Source of the DNA: 2-12-FULL-35-15 sp036386835
GTDB taxonomy: Bacteria; Bacteroidota; Bacteroidia; 2-12-FULL-35-15
DNA: 64,000 nucleotides
Direction of reading: 5' to 3'
Assembly: GCA_036386835.1 (NCBI GenBank)
Contig: DASVUX010000054.1
Location: forward strand, 62,001 to 126,000
Below the pieces are notes generated by a model that saw only the letters and a program-made list of their open reading frames with translations, was not told the DNA's origin and did no database searches. A program made the position numbers and the translations under genes. Every line of letters starts with the position of its first letter. The stretch's first letter is position 1. Shown piece after piece: positions 35,113 through 45,008 of this stretch.

Positions 35113-36615
35113 ATGAAGCAGTTACGGTCTTTTATCGATACTTATTGGTTCTTTCCTGTTATAGTGCTTTATTATGGGCTGTTCTATATATTTTACGGGG
35201 AGAGAACGATTATTAATGAAGGGCTGGGAGTTGACGGGTTAGTATATGCCGAAGTTGCAAAAGGGAACCTCGCCTCCGGGCTTATAAACAACTATACGGT
35301 AACCCGGCTCCTGCCTGCCTGTCTTGTTCACCTGGTCATGGAAATTTTCTCTGTTCCCTATTCAAATGCGAATATCATCTCTGTATTTGAAGCCGCCAAC
35401 CTTTTACTGCTGCTGTTATCGGTTCATTATCTTAAGAAAACATTTATCCTGCTGAATATAAATTTAAGGACCCAGGTACTCGGTTTTGTGTTATTCCTTG
35501 CGAACATCGCAGTTCTTAAGTTTTCTTTTTATTGCCCTGTTGGTACAGATACTGATTCACTCTTCCTGGGAATCATGCTTGTTTACTTTTACACCAGCGA
35601 TAACAGAACAGGTGTATTCCTGGTTTCTTTGGCGGCATGTTTTACATGGCCTTTCATTGCTTACCAGGGTGCGGTAATGTTCCTTTTCCCTGTGGATACT
35701 TCAACGAATCATCCTTCGGCCAGGAAAATATTTTTAAAGCTGATCAGGGCAGGTTCAGTATTGTTTGCATTGTTTTTTCTGGGCTATTATGTTTTTTATA
35801 AAAAAGAGGATATTGAAGCGTTATTCTGTCTTCGCATAGATAAACAATGGATCTATTTAAGCTGCCTGGTAGTTTTGTTTGTATTCTATCATTTTGCAGC
35901 ACCTTTTATGAACAGGCAATTGTTTTACAAATTAATAAAACAACTGCGTTCACCCGCTTTTTATGCACGGTTGAGCATTGTTGTTATAACCCTGCTGAGT
36001 GTAGGTTATACATATAATGCAATGGTTGTGGATACTAATCCTTCCCAATTTCTTTCCCTTGAACGAATGCTGAGCCTTTCGTTCCTGTTTTCTGTAGTAC
36101 GGCCTGGCTTCCCGATTGTAGCGCATTTCGGTTACTTTGCCCTGCTTGTTGTTCTTTTAATATTTTTCTGGAAAAGTTTCAGTAAGGCAATTTCAAACCA
36201 TGGGGTTGGTATTGTTCTTGGGTTCACAATGTATTTATATGTAATGGGGATCATGTGTGAGACAAGGCTGCTGACACCATTATTTCCCTTTCTTGTTATT
36301 TTCCTGGTAAAAGGAATAAATAACTTCAGGTTTTCAAATGCTTTTTATATTCTGTGCGGTGTTTTATCTGTGATCTCTTCCAAGATCTGGTTAACAATGG
36401 ACTATAGAGCAAGTGCGGGGATTGATAAGGATGGTTGCCGTGATCTTCCTGACCAGCTTTTACTGATGAATTTCGGGCCCTGGATGAATGAACTGATGTA
36501 CCAGGTCCAGGGTGCTGTCATGATCATTTTTAGTATTTTAATTTTTATCACATTATACAGGATCGAAATAAAAAATAACAAGGTTGAATTTATTCCAAAA
36601 TTTACTAAGGTGTGA
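35113..36615 (+). CDS. Polytopic membrane protein, paralogue of the preceding gene
   Basis: 500 residues, about twelve helices. It shares with its neighbour the N-terminal YWFFPVIVLYYGLFYIF, the loop GLGVDGLVYAE and the C-terminal MNFGPWMNELMYQVQGAVM. The divergence is clear, so the duplication is old. It lies 10 bases after the first copy and overlaps the next start codon (GTGA). Probable glycan-related membrane enzyme. Confidence 0.75.
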   Translation: MKQLRSFIDTYWFFPVIVLYYGLFYIFYGERTIINEGLGVDGLVYAEVAKGNLASGLINNYTVTRLLPACLVHLVMEIFSVPYSNANIISVFEAANLLLLLLSVHYLKKTFILLNINLRTQVLGFVLFLANIAVLKFSFYCPVGTDTDSLFLGIMLVYFYTSDNRTGVFLVSLAACFTWPFIAYQGAVMFLFPVDTSTNHPSARKIFLKLIRAGSVLFALFFLGYYVFYKKEDIEALFCLRIDKQWIYLSCLVVLFVFYHFAAPFMNRQLFYKLIKQLRSPAFYARLSIVVITLLSVGYTYNAMVVDTNPSQFLSLERMLSLSFLFSVVRPGFPIVAHFGYFALLVVLLIFFWKSFSKAISNHGVGIVLGFTMYLYVMGIMCETRLLTPLFPFLVIFLVKGINNFRFSNAFYILCGVLSVISSKIWLTMDYRASAGIDKDGCRDLPDQLLLMNFGPWMNELMYQVQGAVMIIFSILIFITLYRIEIKNNKVEFIPKFTKV

Positions 36616-38180
36616 AGGATTTTTTTAATGCTTCCTGGGTGGGCCATCGAATGGAGAGAATAAATAACATCCTGGTGCTGTTTATCCTCGTAATCACCTG
36701 CCTTAAACTGACTTTGATCGGCAAGGGTTTTCTCGCGTTCCCTGATGAATTCATTTACCGTTCGTCTGAAAGAGCTTTAAAGTCCCTTTTAAACGGTGAT
36801 GCCAGATCGGCTCTGTATGAAATATTCTCTACGCAAGGCCGTCCGGGAGAAGCGCTTGTTAAAATGATACCCTGTGCTTTCCAAATGGTTACCGCATCCG
36901 TCTTTAATGTCAGCTATGCGGAGAACACATACCCTATGTTCTTTTTTAATTTCATTGTCCACTGCCTGCTCCTTCTTGTGCATTATAAGTTCTCGAAGCT
37001 TTTGCTTAAAGATAAATTCCTGGCCCTGACAAGCCTCCTGCTTTATACTGCATTGACGAACTCTTTTATTTACCTGCGGCATATTTTACCTTATGATACA
37101 AGTCTCCTCGTATTTTATTATGTGCTTTACCGAGTTGTGAAAGGTACAGATTCTGGAAATTTAAAGTTGATGTCTTCATTTTTCCTGGGCTTGTTGTCAT
37201 TCTTTGGATTGGTTATTTATCCCGGGTATTTCCCATTGTACCTGGCAGGCGGAGCTATGCTGTTCTTTAATAAAATGGATTTACAGAATTTGAAGAATCG
37301 CTTTTACAATGCAGGCATGTTTATCCTGGGCGGGACATATTGTCTTATTTTGGCAGAACTGATCTCGAACTACAGCGGAAGATCTTATATAGCTGATTCT
37401 ATCATTTTGTCGGGGAATATTACGCAGGGCTCGTTTGAGGAGTCCTTCTCCTTCATAATTAAGTATCTTTTTGAGGTAGAAGGAATCCCGGGAATGATCC
37501 TGGCAACGGGTGTAGCAGGTTTCCTGATGATCTTTTCTTTTAAGTTTAACCAAGGAATAACCGCCTCTGCTATAATATTATTATTTGCTTTGTTATTCAG
37601 CATTTTTATATCCTATGCATGCCTTGGATATTTTAAGCACAATGTTGTATTTTATGGCCGCCTCCTGCACCAGTATTATCCATTCCTCTGTTTATTTACA
37701 GTATTCGCTTTTAATGGAGTCCTGGAACGGGTCAAACGCTCTAAGATGTTTTTAATGAATGTTTCCGGGCTCTTTATAGTTGTGTTTGGAATTAATCTCT
37801 GGAAGTATCATCAGTTTTCCTATCCAAGAGATATAGCCTTCAGGTATAACAGGGAGTATGTTATCTCAAACAGGAAATTAGTCTTTGAGTATGGGACCAG
37901 TGTCGCGGCATTTCCTTCTGAAGACGAATTGATTTTTCCAGTTCAGTCAGAAAAGAAAGCTAACACGTTCAGCGAATTTACAATGGTTAATTTTTGCTAT
38001 TTCTATCCTGCAGAAGATCCGTCCCTTTATCATGAATATATCCCTGGAAGCGGCTCAACGCTGATCTCATCCGGGTCGTATTTCCTGAACAATAAAGCTT
38101 ACCAGTATGAAGGATTTAATATTGCGGAACGCGAAAATATTTCAGGTATGAACCTGCACATAAAGGTTTACGGGAAATAG
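36612..38180 (+). CDS. Polytopic membrane protein, GT-C-like
   Basis: 522 residues from GTG 36612 in GTGA overlap with the previous stop; ATG 36651 is the more conventional start and gives MERINNILVLFIL. About eleven helices, an N-terminal loop FLAFPDEFIYRSSE with a DE pair, and a soluble C-terminal domain (about 420-522). Possibly a glycosyltransferase of the surface-glycan cluster. Not closely related to the preceding pair by eye. Confidence 0.7.
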   Translation: MKDFFNASWVGHRMERINNILVLFILVITCLKLTLIGKGFLAFPDEFIYRSSERALKSLLNGDARSALYEIFSTQGRPGEALVKMIPCAFQMVTASVFNVSYAENTYPMFFFNFIVHCLLLLVHYKFSKLLLKDKFLALTSLLLYTALTNSFIYLRHILPYDTSLLVFYYVLYRVVKGTDSGNLKLMSSFFLGLLSFFGLVIYPGYFPLYLAGGAMLFFNKMDLQNLKNRFYNAGMFILGGTYCLILAELISNYSGRSYIADSIILSGNITQGSFEESFSFIIKYLFEVEGIPGMILATGVAGFLMIFSFKFNQGITASAIILLFALLFSIFISYACLGYFKHNVVFYGRLLHQYYPFLCLFTVFAFNGVLERVKRSKMFLMNVSGLFIVVFGINLWKYHQFSYPRDIAFRYNREYVISNRKLVFEYGTSVAAFPSEDELIFPVQSEKKANTFSEFTMVNFCYFYPAEDPSLYHEYIPGSGSTLISSGSYFLNNKAYQYEGFNIAERENISGMNLHIKVYGK

Positions 38181-38182
38181 AC

Positions 38183-39310
38183 TCAATCCTGCGTGTGTTT
38201 TTTAATGGCTTCAATTACCTTCCGGAGATCCATGCCATCCATCGGAACGTATAAGGGAATCAGGATACTTCTGTCACAGCGGTCTTCTGACACTGGGAGC
38301 TTAATTTCTTTGCATTGCTCTGCATAGGCGGGTTCCCTGTGCGAAGTCATAATTCCCCTGCGTGATGAGATTCCTTCATCCATTAGTTTCTGCATCAGAT
38401 CATTTCGTGATATCCTGCACCCAGGTTTTAAATAAATGCTGTACGACTGGTAATTAGTGAAATATCCTTCGGCTTCAATGGGTAACTCTATACATGCAAT
38501 ATCACTGAAAGCTTCATTGTACAGCCTGGCAATCTTCCTTCTTTCTGCGATGATCCAATCAAGTTTTTCAAGTTGTTTTATGCCTACTGCAGCCTGGATA
38601 TCCGTCATGCGATAATTATAGCCTACTTCAACATGCTCTTCAAAAATGATTTTGGAAGAGCTGTGCCTTTCCCTGTCGTTAACCGACATTGCATGCTGGC
38701 GGAGTAATTTCAGCCGCTTATAAAAATCTTCCCTGTTGGTGGTGATCATGCCCCCATCACCGGTTGTGATCACCTTACGCGGATGAAATGAAAAGCAAAC
38801 AAGATCTGAATGCGAGCCTATTTTTTTTCCTTTGTAAGAAGAGCCAGCTGCGCATGCAGCATCTTCAATAAGCAGCAGTTGATGCTTGTCGCACAAGGTG
38901 CGGAAAGCACCAATATCAGCAGGCATTCCCACCTGGTGAACAAGAAGTACTGCTTTGGTTTTATTTGTTATTCGCCTTTCAGTATCGGCAATATCCAAAT
39001 TATAAGCGGAGTTCACTTCAGCAAACACTGGAGTTGCCCCAACATATTTAATGCTGTTGGCTGTCGCGACATAGCTCATGCTTGGACAAATCACTTCATC
39101 GCCTTCCTTTATTCCTGCCACAATCATCGCAAGGTGCAGGGCCGTAGTGCAGTTCGATAATGCAACAGCATACCGGGTTCCCACATACGATGCAAACTTC
39201 TCTTCGAATTCCTGGACCTTCGGACCTTGTGTTACCCAGCCGCTGAGGATGGTGTCGTAAGCAAGCTGTGCCTCATCTTTTGTAAGGTATGGTTTTGCGA
39301 TTGCTATCAT
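38183..39310 (-). CDS. DegT/DnrJ/EryC1 sugar aminotransferase
   Basis: 375 residues. AIAKPYLTKDEAQLAYDTI..GPKVQEFEEKFA, NCTTALHLAM, GDEVICPSMSYVATAN, PVFAE, LIEDAACAAGSSYKG, the PLP lysine in SFHPRKVITTGDGG, and GYNYRMTDIQAAVG. Transfers an amino group to a keto sugar nucleotide. It follows the epimerase gene with a 4-base overlap; together with the formyltransferase this suggests an N-acylated amino sugar. Confidence 0.9.
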   Translation of the reverse strand: MIAIAKPYLTKDEAQLAYDTILSGWVTQGPKVQEFEEKFASYVGTRYAVALSNCTTALHLAMIVAGIKEGDEVICPSMSYVATANSIKYVGATPVFAEVNSAYNLDIADTERRITNKTKAVLLVHQVGMPADIGAFRTLCDKHQLLLIEDAACAAGSSYKGKKIGSHSDLVCFSFHPRKVITTGDGGMITTNREDFYKRLKLLRQHAMSVNDRERHSSSKIIFEEHVEVGYNYRMTDIQAAVGIKQLEKLDWIIAERRKIARLYNEAFSDIACIELPIEAEGYFTNYQSYSIYLKPGCRISRNDLMQKLMDEGISSRRGIMTSHREPAYAEQCKEIKLPVSEDRCDRSILIPLYVPMDGMDLRKVIEAIKKHTQD

Positions 39311-40281
39311 TGAGCTTTGATGTTTTGTTTGTGGAAATACCAGTCCGACAATTCTTTCAGGCCTTGCTCCAATGTAATTGTAGGAATATATCCCAGCAAT
39401 TGTTTTGCTTTTGAAATGTTCGCAAATCTCCTGCTTACAGGGTTCACTGAATTCGCTTCCTTATAAACCGGTTTCAGGCTGGAGTTATTTACTTTGAGTA
39501 ACGCAGCCAGCATCTGTGAAAGGTTTGTTTCAACCTGGTCACCAACGTTGAAAGCTTCGTCAGTAACATCACTCAGCAATGCCAAAACATTTGCGTGTGC
39601 TACATCTTTTACATGAACAAAATCCATGCTGTCGGTTCCGTCACCAAAAATTGCAGGCTGCCTGCCGTCACGGATGCAGTCCAGCCATTTGATCATTACT
39701 TCCGTGTATTTGCCGTCCGTGTCCATTTTTGGACCATAAACATTGAAGTAACGTAATGCCACATAATCTAAGCCATACATGAATTTATAAGACCTGAAGA
39801 GCTGTTCTCCCCATACTTTCGCCCCTCCATAAAAAGTTTGGTTGTTATACGGATTGTCTGTTTCAGGAGTAGGGAAGTGCTGTGCCAGTCCATAAACCGA
39901 AGCCGTTGATGAGTAGATTACTTTTTTCACTTTGTGTTTTACGCAGCGATTGGCAAGATCGAATGTAGCCTTCAGCATTACATCAAATCCTTCTTTGGGA
40001 TCAGCGGCACAGGCATTGATCCGCAATGCCGCCATGTGAAAAACATAATCGCTTCCTTTGATGCACCTGTCCAGGAGCTCCTCATCCCGGATATCACCTT
40101 CAATAAATTCGATGCGGGAATCATTTTTGAATGCAGCCATGTTTTCATAACTGCCCCTGATGAAATTATCAAGTATGATTACCTTTCCCGGATCATGCGT
40201 GAGCAATTCTTCGATCACGTACGAGCCGATGAAACCTGCACCGCCCGTGACAAATATTGTAGAGTCCTTTATTTTATTCAT
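39307..40281 (-). CDS. NAD-dependent epimerase/dehydratase (extended SDR)
   Basis: 324 residues. Rossmann motif VTGGAGFIGSYVIEELL, Ser-rich YSSTASVYG, catalytic YxxxK in FYGGAKVWGEQL, and RYFNVYGPKMDTDGKYTEVMIKW. Family members convert or epimerise nucleotide sugars. Start is in the end of the GT2 gene (8-base overlap). Confidence 0.9.
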   Translation of the reverse strand: MNKIKDSTIFVTGGAGFIGSYVIEELLTHDPGKVIILDNFIRGSYENMAAFKNDSRIEFIEGDIRDEELLDRCIKGSDYVFHMAALRINACAADPKEGFDVMLKATFDLANRCVKHKVKKVIYSSTASVYGLAQHFPTPETDNPYNNQTFYGGAKVWGEQLFRSYKFMYGLDYVALRYFNVYGPKMDTDGKYTEVMIKWLDCIRDGRQPAIFGDGTDSMDFVHVKDVAHANVLALLSDVTDEAFNVGDQVETNLSQMLAALLKVNNSSLKPVYKEANSVNPVSRRFANISKAKQLLGYIPTITLEQGLKELSDWYFHKQNIKAQ

Positions 40282-41206
40282 TTTTCAGTTCAATGATCTC
40301 GTCAATAATATATACCGGCCTTTTCCTGCTGGCATCCAGCGTGCGCCACAGGTATTCTGCAATAATTCCCAAAGAAATATTCGTGATGCCGAATCCTGTT
40401 AACAAAACCGACATTAAAGCCGGCCATCCGCTTTCAAGGTCATTATAAGCGAGCTTGCGGATGATAAGGTAAGCTGACCAGGTGATCCCGGTAATAAAAA
40501 GAAGGATGCCGATGACAGTCACGAAACGGATAGGGGCATAAGAGAAAGCAACAAATGAATCGATAAAAAGCTTTACTTTTTTACTGAGCGTCCATTTCGA
40601 TTTTCCTTTCGTCCTTGTTTTTTTATCGTAACCAATGGTTACCTGTTTGTACCCGAGAGTAAGGATCTGTAGAAATATTGAAGAGTTAGCCTCCACATTG
40701 GAATTGATATTCTGCTGAATTTTTTTGCTGAACATTACCACGTCAAAGCCTTTGTCGGGATATGTGCTGATCGCATATTTCTGCATCATGGCAGAGTAGA
40801 ATTTAGAAAACGAGCTTTCAAAGAATCCATTCTCCGTATTATTTCTTACGGCCCATGCTATTTCATTCCCTTCAGAGCATTTTTCAAAGAGGCGGCTTAT
40901 TAAATTCAAAGGGTCCTGCAGGTCGGCATACATGAAACAAATTAGGTCGCCTGTAGCTTCCCGGATTCCTGCACGCAGTGCGGCATGTGAGCCGAAATTT
41001 TTTGAAAGCGAGATCACTTTTCCTTTATATGCCGTATGACGGGATGCTTTTAAGAGTTCTACAGAACGATCTGCAGAGCCATCATTTATAAAGAGCACTT
41101 CTGCCTCGTAATTTTTTTCTTCCGCAAAGAACAAGTTTAATTCCGTCACCAGAGAATGGATATTCTCCTCTTCGTTTAAAAATGGTATGATAACACTTAT
41201 TTTCAT
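40274..41206 (-). CDS. GT2 glycosyltransferase with C-terminal membrane helices (ArnC/GtrB-like)
   Basis: 310 residues. MKISVIIPFLNEEENIHSLV, EVLFINDGSADRSVELL, SLSKNFGSHAALRAGI and the DxD-like FMYADLQDPLNLI. Two transmembrane helices follow (about 230-300), as in enzymes making undecaprenyl-phosphate sugars. It overlaps both neighbours by a few bases, so the cluster is translated together. Confidence 0.9.
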   Translation of the reverse strand: MKISVIIPFLNEEENIHSLVTELNLFFAEEKNYEAEVLFINDGSADRSVELLKASRHTAYKGKVISLSKNFGSHAALRAGIREATGDLICFMYADLQDPLNLISRLFEKCSEGNEIAWAVRNNTENGFFESSFSKFYSAMMQKYAISTYPDKGFDVVMFSKKIQQNINSNVEANSSIFLQILTLGYKQVTIGYDKKTRTKGKSKWTLSKKVKLFIDSFVAFSYAPIRFVTVIGILLFITGITWSAYLIIRKLAYNDLESGWPALMSVLLTGFGITNISLGIIAEYLWRTLDASRKRPVYIIDEIIELKNE

Positions 41207-42135
41207 TGCAGCTTGATTGTAATACTCTTAAATACCTGGTTGGCTGATGCAATTGTAGCAGCACTTTCATCATAAATTTCCCCGATGAGCACAGTTCCTT
41301 TCCCGCACATTACTTCAATTCCGTTATCCGTGATGCTGATAATTTTTCCCGGAATCCTTCCTGCAAAATTTTTTGAATTTTGCAGGCCTAGGCCGGCGGT
41401 ACGAACTTCATACTTTTTACCGCTGTGAAAGAAAAAAGCCCCGGAATAAGGATAAGCGAGTGCACGTATTAAATTATAGATATTTTCCGAAGGACCGTTC
41501 CAGTTGATCTGCCCGTCTTCAGGTGATCTTTTGCAGGTGTAAGTTGCTTCTGATTCGTTTTGTTTTCCTCTTTTAACCGGTTGTCCTGATGCAACATTCC
41601 CTAAGAACTGCAGGTATAGTGATATAGTGGCATCTATCACCCTTTTATATACATCGGAAGCGTATTCGTTTTCAGGAACAGGAACTTCTTCCTGGAGGAT
41701 TATATCACCTGAATCGGTTTCCCCATCATTAATAATGAATAATGTAACTCCTGTCTTTTTTTCACCGTTAATGATCGCCCAGTTCAGAGGTGCGAAACCA
41801 CGGTACTTTGGAAGGAGTGAATCATGTGCAGCTACCAATCCTATCTTTAAATAATTATTGATTTCAGGTCGTATTAAAGTTCGCCATCCGCAAACTATGA
41901 TGAAATCAAGAGCAAGCTCCTTTATCATTTCATAATCCTTTTCTTCCAGTTTTTTTTTGATCCCGGAAGGAATAGAACTTTTTTCAGCGAAATCGAGAAA
42001 CTCTCCGGATATTTTTGTGTTCTCATGGTCATCTTCTTTCAGGATGACACAGAACTCAGGCCTGTAGTGATTGGCCAAAAGTTCTGTGAATAAAGTGAAT
42101 CCGCGCGGTGTCCCGCCAATGAAGCCGAATCTCAT
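41203..42135 (-). CDS. Sugar/methionyl-tRNA-type formyltransferase
   Basis: 310 residues. The formyltransferase core has HDSLLPKYRGFAPLNWAIING (catalytic His and Asn-rich loop) and GVTLFIINDGETDSGDII with the catalytic Asp. A C-terminal OB-like subdomain (about 205-310) follows. Context among sugar-nucleotide genes points to N-formylation of an amino sugar, as with ArnA- or VioF-type enzymes, rather than tRNA. The coding sequence contains a perfect 11-bp inverted repeat at 41360-41386. Confidence 0.87.
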   Translation of the reverse strand: MRFGFIGGTPRGFTLFTELLANHYRPEFCVILKEDDHENTKISGEFLDFAEKSSIPSGIKKKLEEKDYEMIKELALDFIIVCGWRTLIRPEINNYLKIGLVAAHDSLLPKYRGFAPLNWAIINGEKKTGVTLFIINDGETDSGDIILQEEVPVPENEYASDVYKRVIDATISLYLQFLGNVASGQPVKRGKQNESEATYTCKRSPEDGQINWNGPSENIYNLIRALAYPYSGAFFFHSGKKYEVRTAGLGLQNSKNFAGRIPGKIISITDNGIEVMCGKGTVLIGEIYDESAATIASANQVFKSITIKLQ

Positions 42136-43236
42136 TTAAAAAGTATTTATTGTCTTAATAACATGATCAACCTCTTCATCACTTAGCTCAGCATACATCG
42201 GCAAGCTTAAGCAATGAGCAGCAAGATATTCAGAGTTAGGAAAATCCCCGTTTTTATATCCTAAATGAGAGTATGCTTTTTGAAGGTGGCATGGCACGGG
42301 ATAATGAAATCCAGGGTTAATATTATTATCCTGCAGATGTTTAACAAACAGATCTTTATCATCGCAGGTGATCACAAAAAGATGATGAACGGGATCGGCC
42401 CACTCATGCTGCTGCTGCATCCTGATCTTTGCATTGCGGATTTCTTTATGATACCTGGCTGCGATCTCTCTTCTCCTGTTGTTCCATGTTTCAAGGTATT
42501 TCAACTTGATCTGCAGTGACGCGCCTTCAAGTCCGCCCATCCTCATATTGTAACCGATCTCATCATGGTAGTACCTTGTAACGGATCCATGGTTTCGCAG
42601 GCTGTGCAGGCGTGTTTTATATTCCTCGTTATTCGTAGTAATGCCTCCTGCCTCTCCGCAAGCGCCAAGGTTTTTACCAGGATAAAAACTGAAACAGGCC
42701 ATCTCCCCGAAGGATCCAACGGTTTTTCCTTTATATCTTGCACCTTGTGCCTGGGCGGCATCCTCTATTAAAAATAAATTATGTTTTTTGGCAAGATCAG
42801 AAACCTTGTCAATATCAAATGGCATCCCGTACAAGTGTACACCGATAATTGCTTTAGTTCTTTTGGTGACCGCTTCCTCGATTTTATCCGGGTCGATTTC
42901 CCAGTTGTCCTTATCACAATCTACAAACACGGGAGTTGCGCCTGCGTAGCTTACACCCCAGGCAGTTGCAATGAATGTATTTGCAGGTATGATCACTTCA
43001 TCTCCGGGGCCAATTCCCAATGTAAGCATGGAGAGATGTAATGCGGAAGTGCCGTTGTTCACGCCTATAGCAAACTGCGTTCCAGTATAAGCCGCGAAAG
43101 CCTTTTCGAAAGCCTCCACAAACGGGCCGCCTGAAAATGCCGTATTCTCATACACCTTTTCAAATGCTTCAAACACTTCTTTCTTAATCTGCTGATGCTG
43201 GACTTTCAGGTCGAGGCAGTTGATCTTTTTTTGCAT
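42136..43236 (-). CDS. DegT/DnrJ/EryC1 sugar aminotransferase, second copy
   Basis: 366 residues. CLDLKVQHQQIKKEV, FSGGPFVEAFEKAFA, NNGTSALHLSMLTLG, GDEVIIPANTFIATAWGV, IEDAAQAQGARYKG, PLP lysine SFYPGKNLGACGEAGG, GYNMRMGGLEGA. This group includes WlbE/FdtB/QdtB-type 3-aminotransferases. The neighbouring acetyltransferase and Gfo/Idh genes form the same set as in Wlb-type pathways. Confidence 0.9.
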   Translation of the reverse strand: MQKKINCLDLKVQHQQIKKEVFEAFEKVYENTAFSGGPFVEAFEKAFAAYTGTQFAIGVNNGTSALHLSMLTLGIGPGDEVIIPANTFIATAWGVSYAGATPVFVDCDKDNWEIDPDKIEEAVTKRTKAIIGVHLYGMPFDIDKVSDLAKKHNLFLIEDAAQAQGARYKGKTVGSFGEMACFSFYPGKNLGACGEAGGITTNNEEYKTRLHSLRNHGSVTRYYHDEIGYNMRMGGLEGASLQIKLKYLETWNNRRREIAARYHKEIRNAKIRMQQQHEWADPVHHLFVITCDDKDLFVKHLQDNNINPGFHYPVPCHLQKAYSHLGYKNGDFPNSEYLAAHCLSLPMYAELSDEEVDHVIKTINTF

Positions 43237-43363
43237 TTACTGAATCGTGTTATTTTATTTGTGTCTTATGCAGGTTTTGTTGGATGTCAATTAGTTTTAA
43301 TGTCCTCGCTCTTCTCGACTCCGCTTGAATTGACAACCCTCAGGCCGATGGATAGAAGCTGCA

Positions 43364-43852
43364 TTAGATCCTTTTTATAACTTTTGCAGGATTACCCGCT
43401 ACAATAGTATTCGCTTCTACATTTTTTGTGACTACAGACCCTGCACCAACTAACGCATTCTCACCAATCGTGATCCCGCAAAGTATGGTTGCATTGCTGC
43501 CGATAGAGGCTCCTTTCTTAACGAAAGTTTCAATCATTTTCCAGTCGGCATCTGTTTGCTGTGAACCATCGGGGTTCGTTGCCCTCGGAAAAAGATCATT
43601 TGTGAACATTACTCCATGGCCTATAAAGCAATTGTCTTCTATATGCACACCTTCACAGATAAAGGTATGACTGGAGATCTTACAGTTCTTGCCAATTGAA
43701 GCACCTTTCTGGATCTCTACAAATGCTCCCACTTTACTATTATCGTCAATGCTGCAATTGTAAGCATTTACAAAATTGAAGATCCTGACATCCTTTCCAA
43801 GTTTTACATTGTTGAGGGATTGCTTTTCGTTATTTGTTGTAACTGCTTCCAT
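43364..43852 (-). CDS. Left-handed beta-helix N-acetyltransferase (WlbB-like)
   Basis: 162 residues of hexapeptide repeats (VGAFVEIQKGASIGKNCKISSHTFI-like pattern), an active-site region GHGVMFTNDLFPRATNPDG, and the C-terminal VVTKNVEANTIVAGNPAKVI. Members acetylate amino groups of nucleotide sugars using acetyl-CoA. It lies 127 bases from the aminotransferase gene, a gap that contains a short unexplained spacer. Confidence 0.9.
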   Translation of the reverse strand: MEAVTTNNEKQSLNNVKLGKDVRIFNFVNAYNCSIDDNSKVGAFVEIQKGASIGKNCKISSHTFICEGVHIEDNCFIGHGVMFTNDLFPRATNPDGSQQTDADWKMIETFVKKGASIGSNATILCGITIGENALVGAGSVVTKNVEANTIVAGNPAKVIKRI

Positions 43853-43869
43853 TTGGAATATTTTTTATT

Positions 43870-43945
43870 TTTCAACTCTGAAACGAAGTTCCTCTTCTAA
43901 CCTTCTCTGTGTTTCTCCGGTGTTTTCCCTTCCTCCGTGGTAAAA
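43870..43945. repeat. Dispersed-repeat-like spacer
   Basis: The spacer reads CTCTGTGTTTCTCCGGTGTTTTCCC..CCTCCGTGGTAAAA in pieces, a word type frequently seen in intergenic repeats. No gene is visible. Confidence 0.3.
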
Positions 43946-43950
43946 AGGAA

Positions 43951-44952
43951 TTATAACAATATCTCTTTCCCTTTTTGCTTGATCGATTTTTGGGCAGCTT
44001 CCAGTATTTTCACCACATCCAGCCCGATATTAAAATCAGAAACAGGGTCTGTGCCTTTACTGATGGCATTTACAAAATCAACTGCCATTAAGGACAATGC
44101 TTCCGTCATCTGAACTTTAGGGGTGAAGATATCTCCTGCACGGTAATCCACGAGGATCCTTTGCTTTTCCTCGTCTGTTTTCATGGAGTAACCTGAATCG
44201 TAAACCTTGATTTTTTCCGTAGGCTCCATGTCGTTGAAAACGATCATCTTCTCCGTGCCACCCACAAGTGTCATTCGTATCTTCACAGGGGACGACCAGG
44301 AACAATTAAAATGTGCGACAAAATCCGACTGGTAATTCACTGTCATGTAGGCAATGTTCTCGATCTCATTTTTTGTATGCGAGATTCCCGTTGCATTGAC
44401 ACTAACAGGTTTCTCTTTCACGAGGTAGTTCAGGATGGAGATGTCATGCGGTGCAAGGTCCCATAACACATTAACATCAGGCTGGAACAAGCCGAGATTG
44501 ATGCGTGTAGAATCAAAGTAATTGATCTTCCCTATGCTCCCGCTTTCGACAAGGGTCTTCATTTTTTGCACTGCCCCGGTATAAAGAAAGGTATGATCCA
44601 CCATAATAACTTTACCAAGGCTGGCAGCAAGCTCAATTAGTTCAGATGCTTCTGCAGAAGAGGCTGTCATTGGCTTTTCAATCAGGACATGCTTTCCTTT
44701 CAGTAAAGCTTGTTTGGCAAGGTTAAAGTGGGAGAATACGGGAGTGGCAATAACCACTGCGTCAATTGAAGTGCTTTGTATTATATCTGCAGCATCTGTT
44801 GTGGTTTTTACCGTAGGATAATTCTTTTTAATGATCTTTAACCGTTCCTGCCGGAGATCTGATACCATTTCTACTTTGCATGCATCTATCGAATAAAAAT
44901 TCCTCAGGAGGTTGGGGCCCCAATAACCAAATCCGATGATACCGATCTTCAT
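43951..44952 (-). CDS. Gfo/Idh/MocA family oxidoreductase
   Basis: 333 residues. N-terminal Rossmann GIIGFGYWGPNLLRNF, the EKPMT motif with conserved Lys (EKPMTASSAEA), and C-terminal DLAPHDISILNYL with catalytic Asp/His. Related to WlbA-type dehydrogenases of UDP-sugar uronates. Its clustering with the aminotransferase and the beta-helix acetyltransferase supports a role in making a 2,3-diamino sugar. Confidence 0.88.
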   Translation of the reverse strand: MKIGIIGFGYWGPNLLRNFYSIDACKVEMVSDLRQERLKIIKKNYPTVKTTTDAADIIQSTSIDAVVIATPVFSHFNLAKQALLKGKHVLIEKPMTASSAEASELIELAASLGKVIMVDHTFLYTGAVQKMKTLVESGSIGKINYFDSTRINLGLFQPDVNVLWDLAPHDISILNYLVKEKPVSVNATGISHTKNEIENIAYMTVNYQSDFVAHFNCSWSSPVKIRMTLVGGTEKMIVFNDMEPTEKIKVYDSGYSMKTDEEKQRILVDYRAGDIFTPKVQMTEALSLMAVDFVNAISKGTDPVSDFNIGLDVVKILEAAQKSIKQKGKEILL

Positions 44953-45008
44953 ATGCTCTGAGTAGAATTAGTGTTATTAAAGATATAAATTATTTCTAAT
45001 TATGGCCT

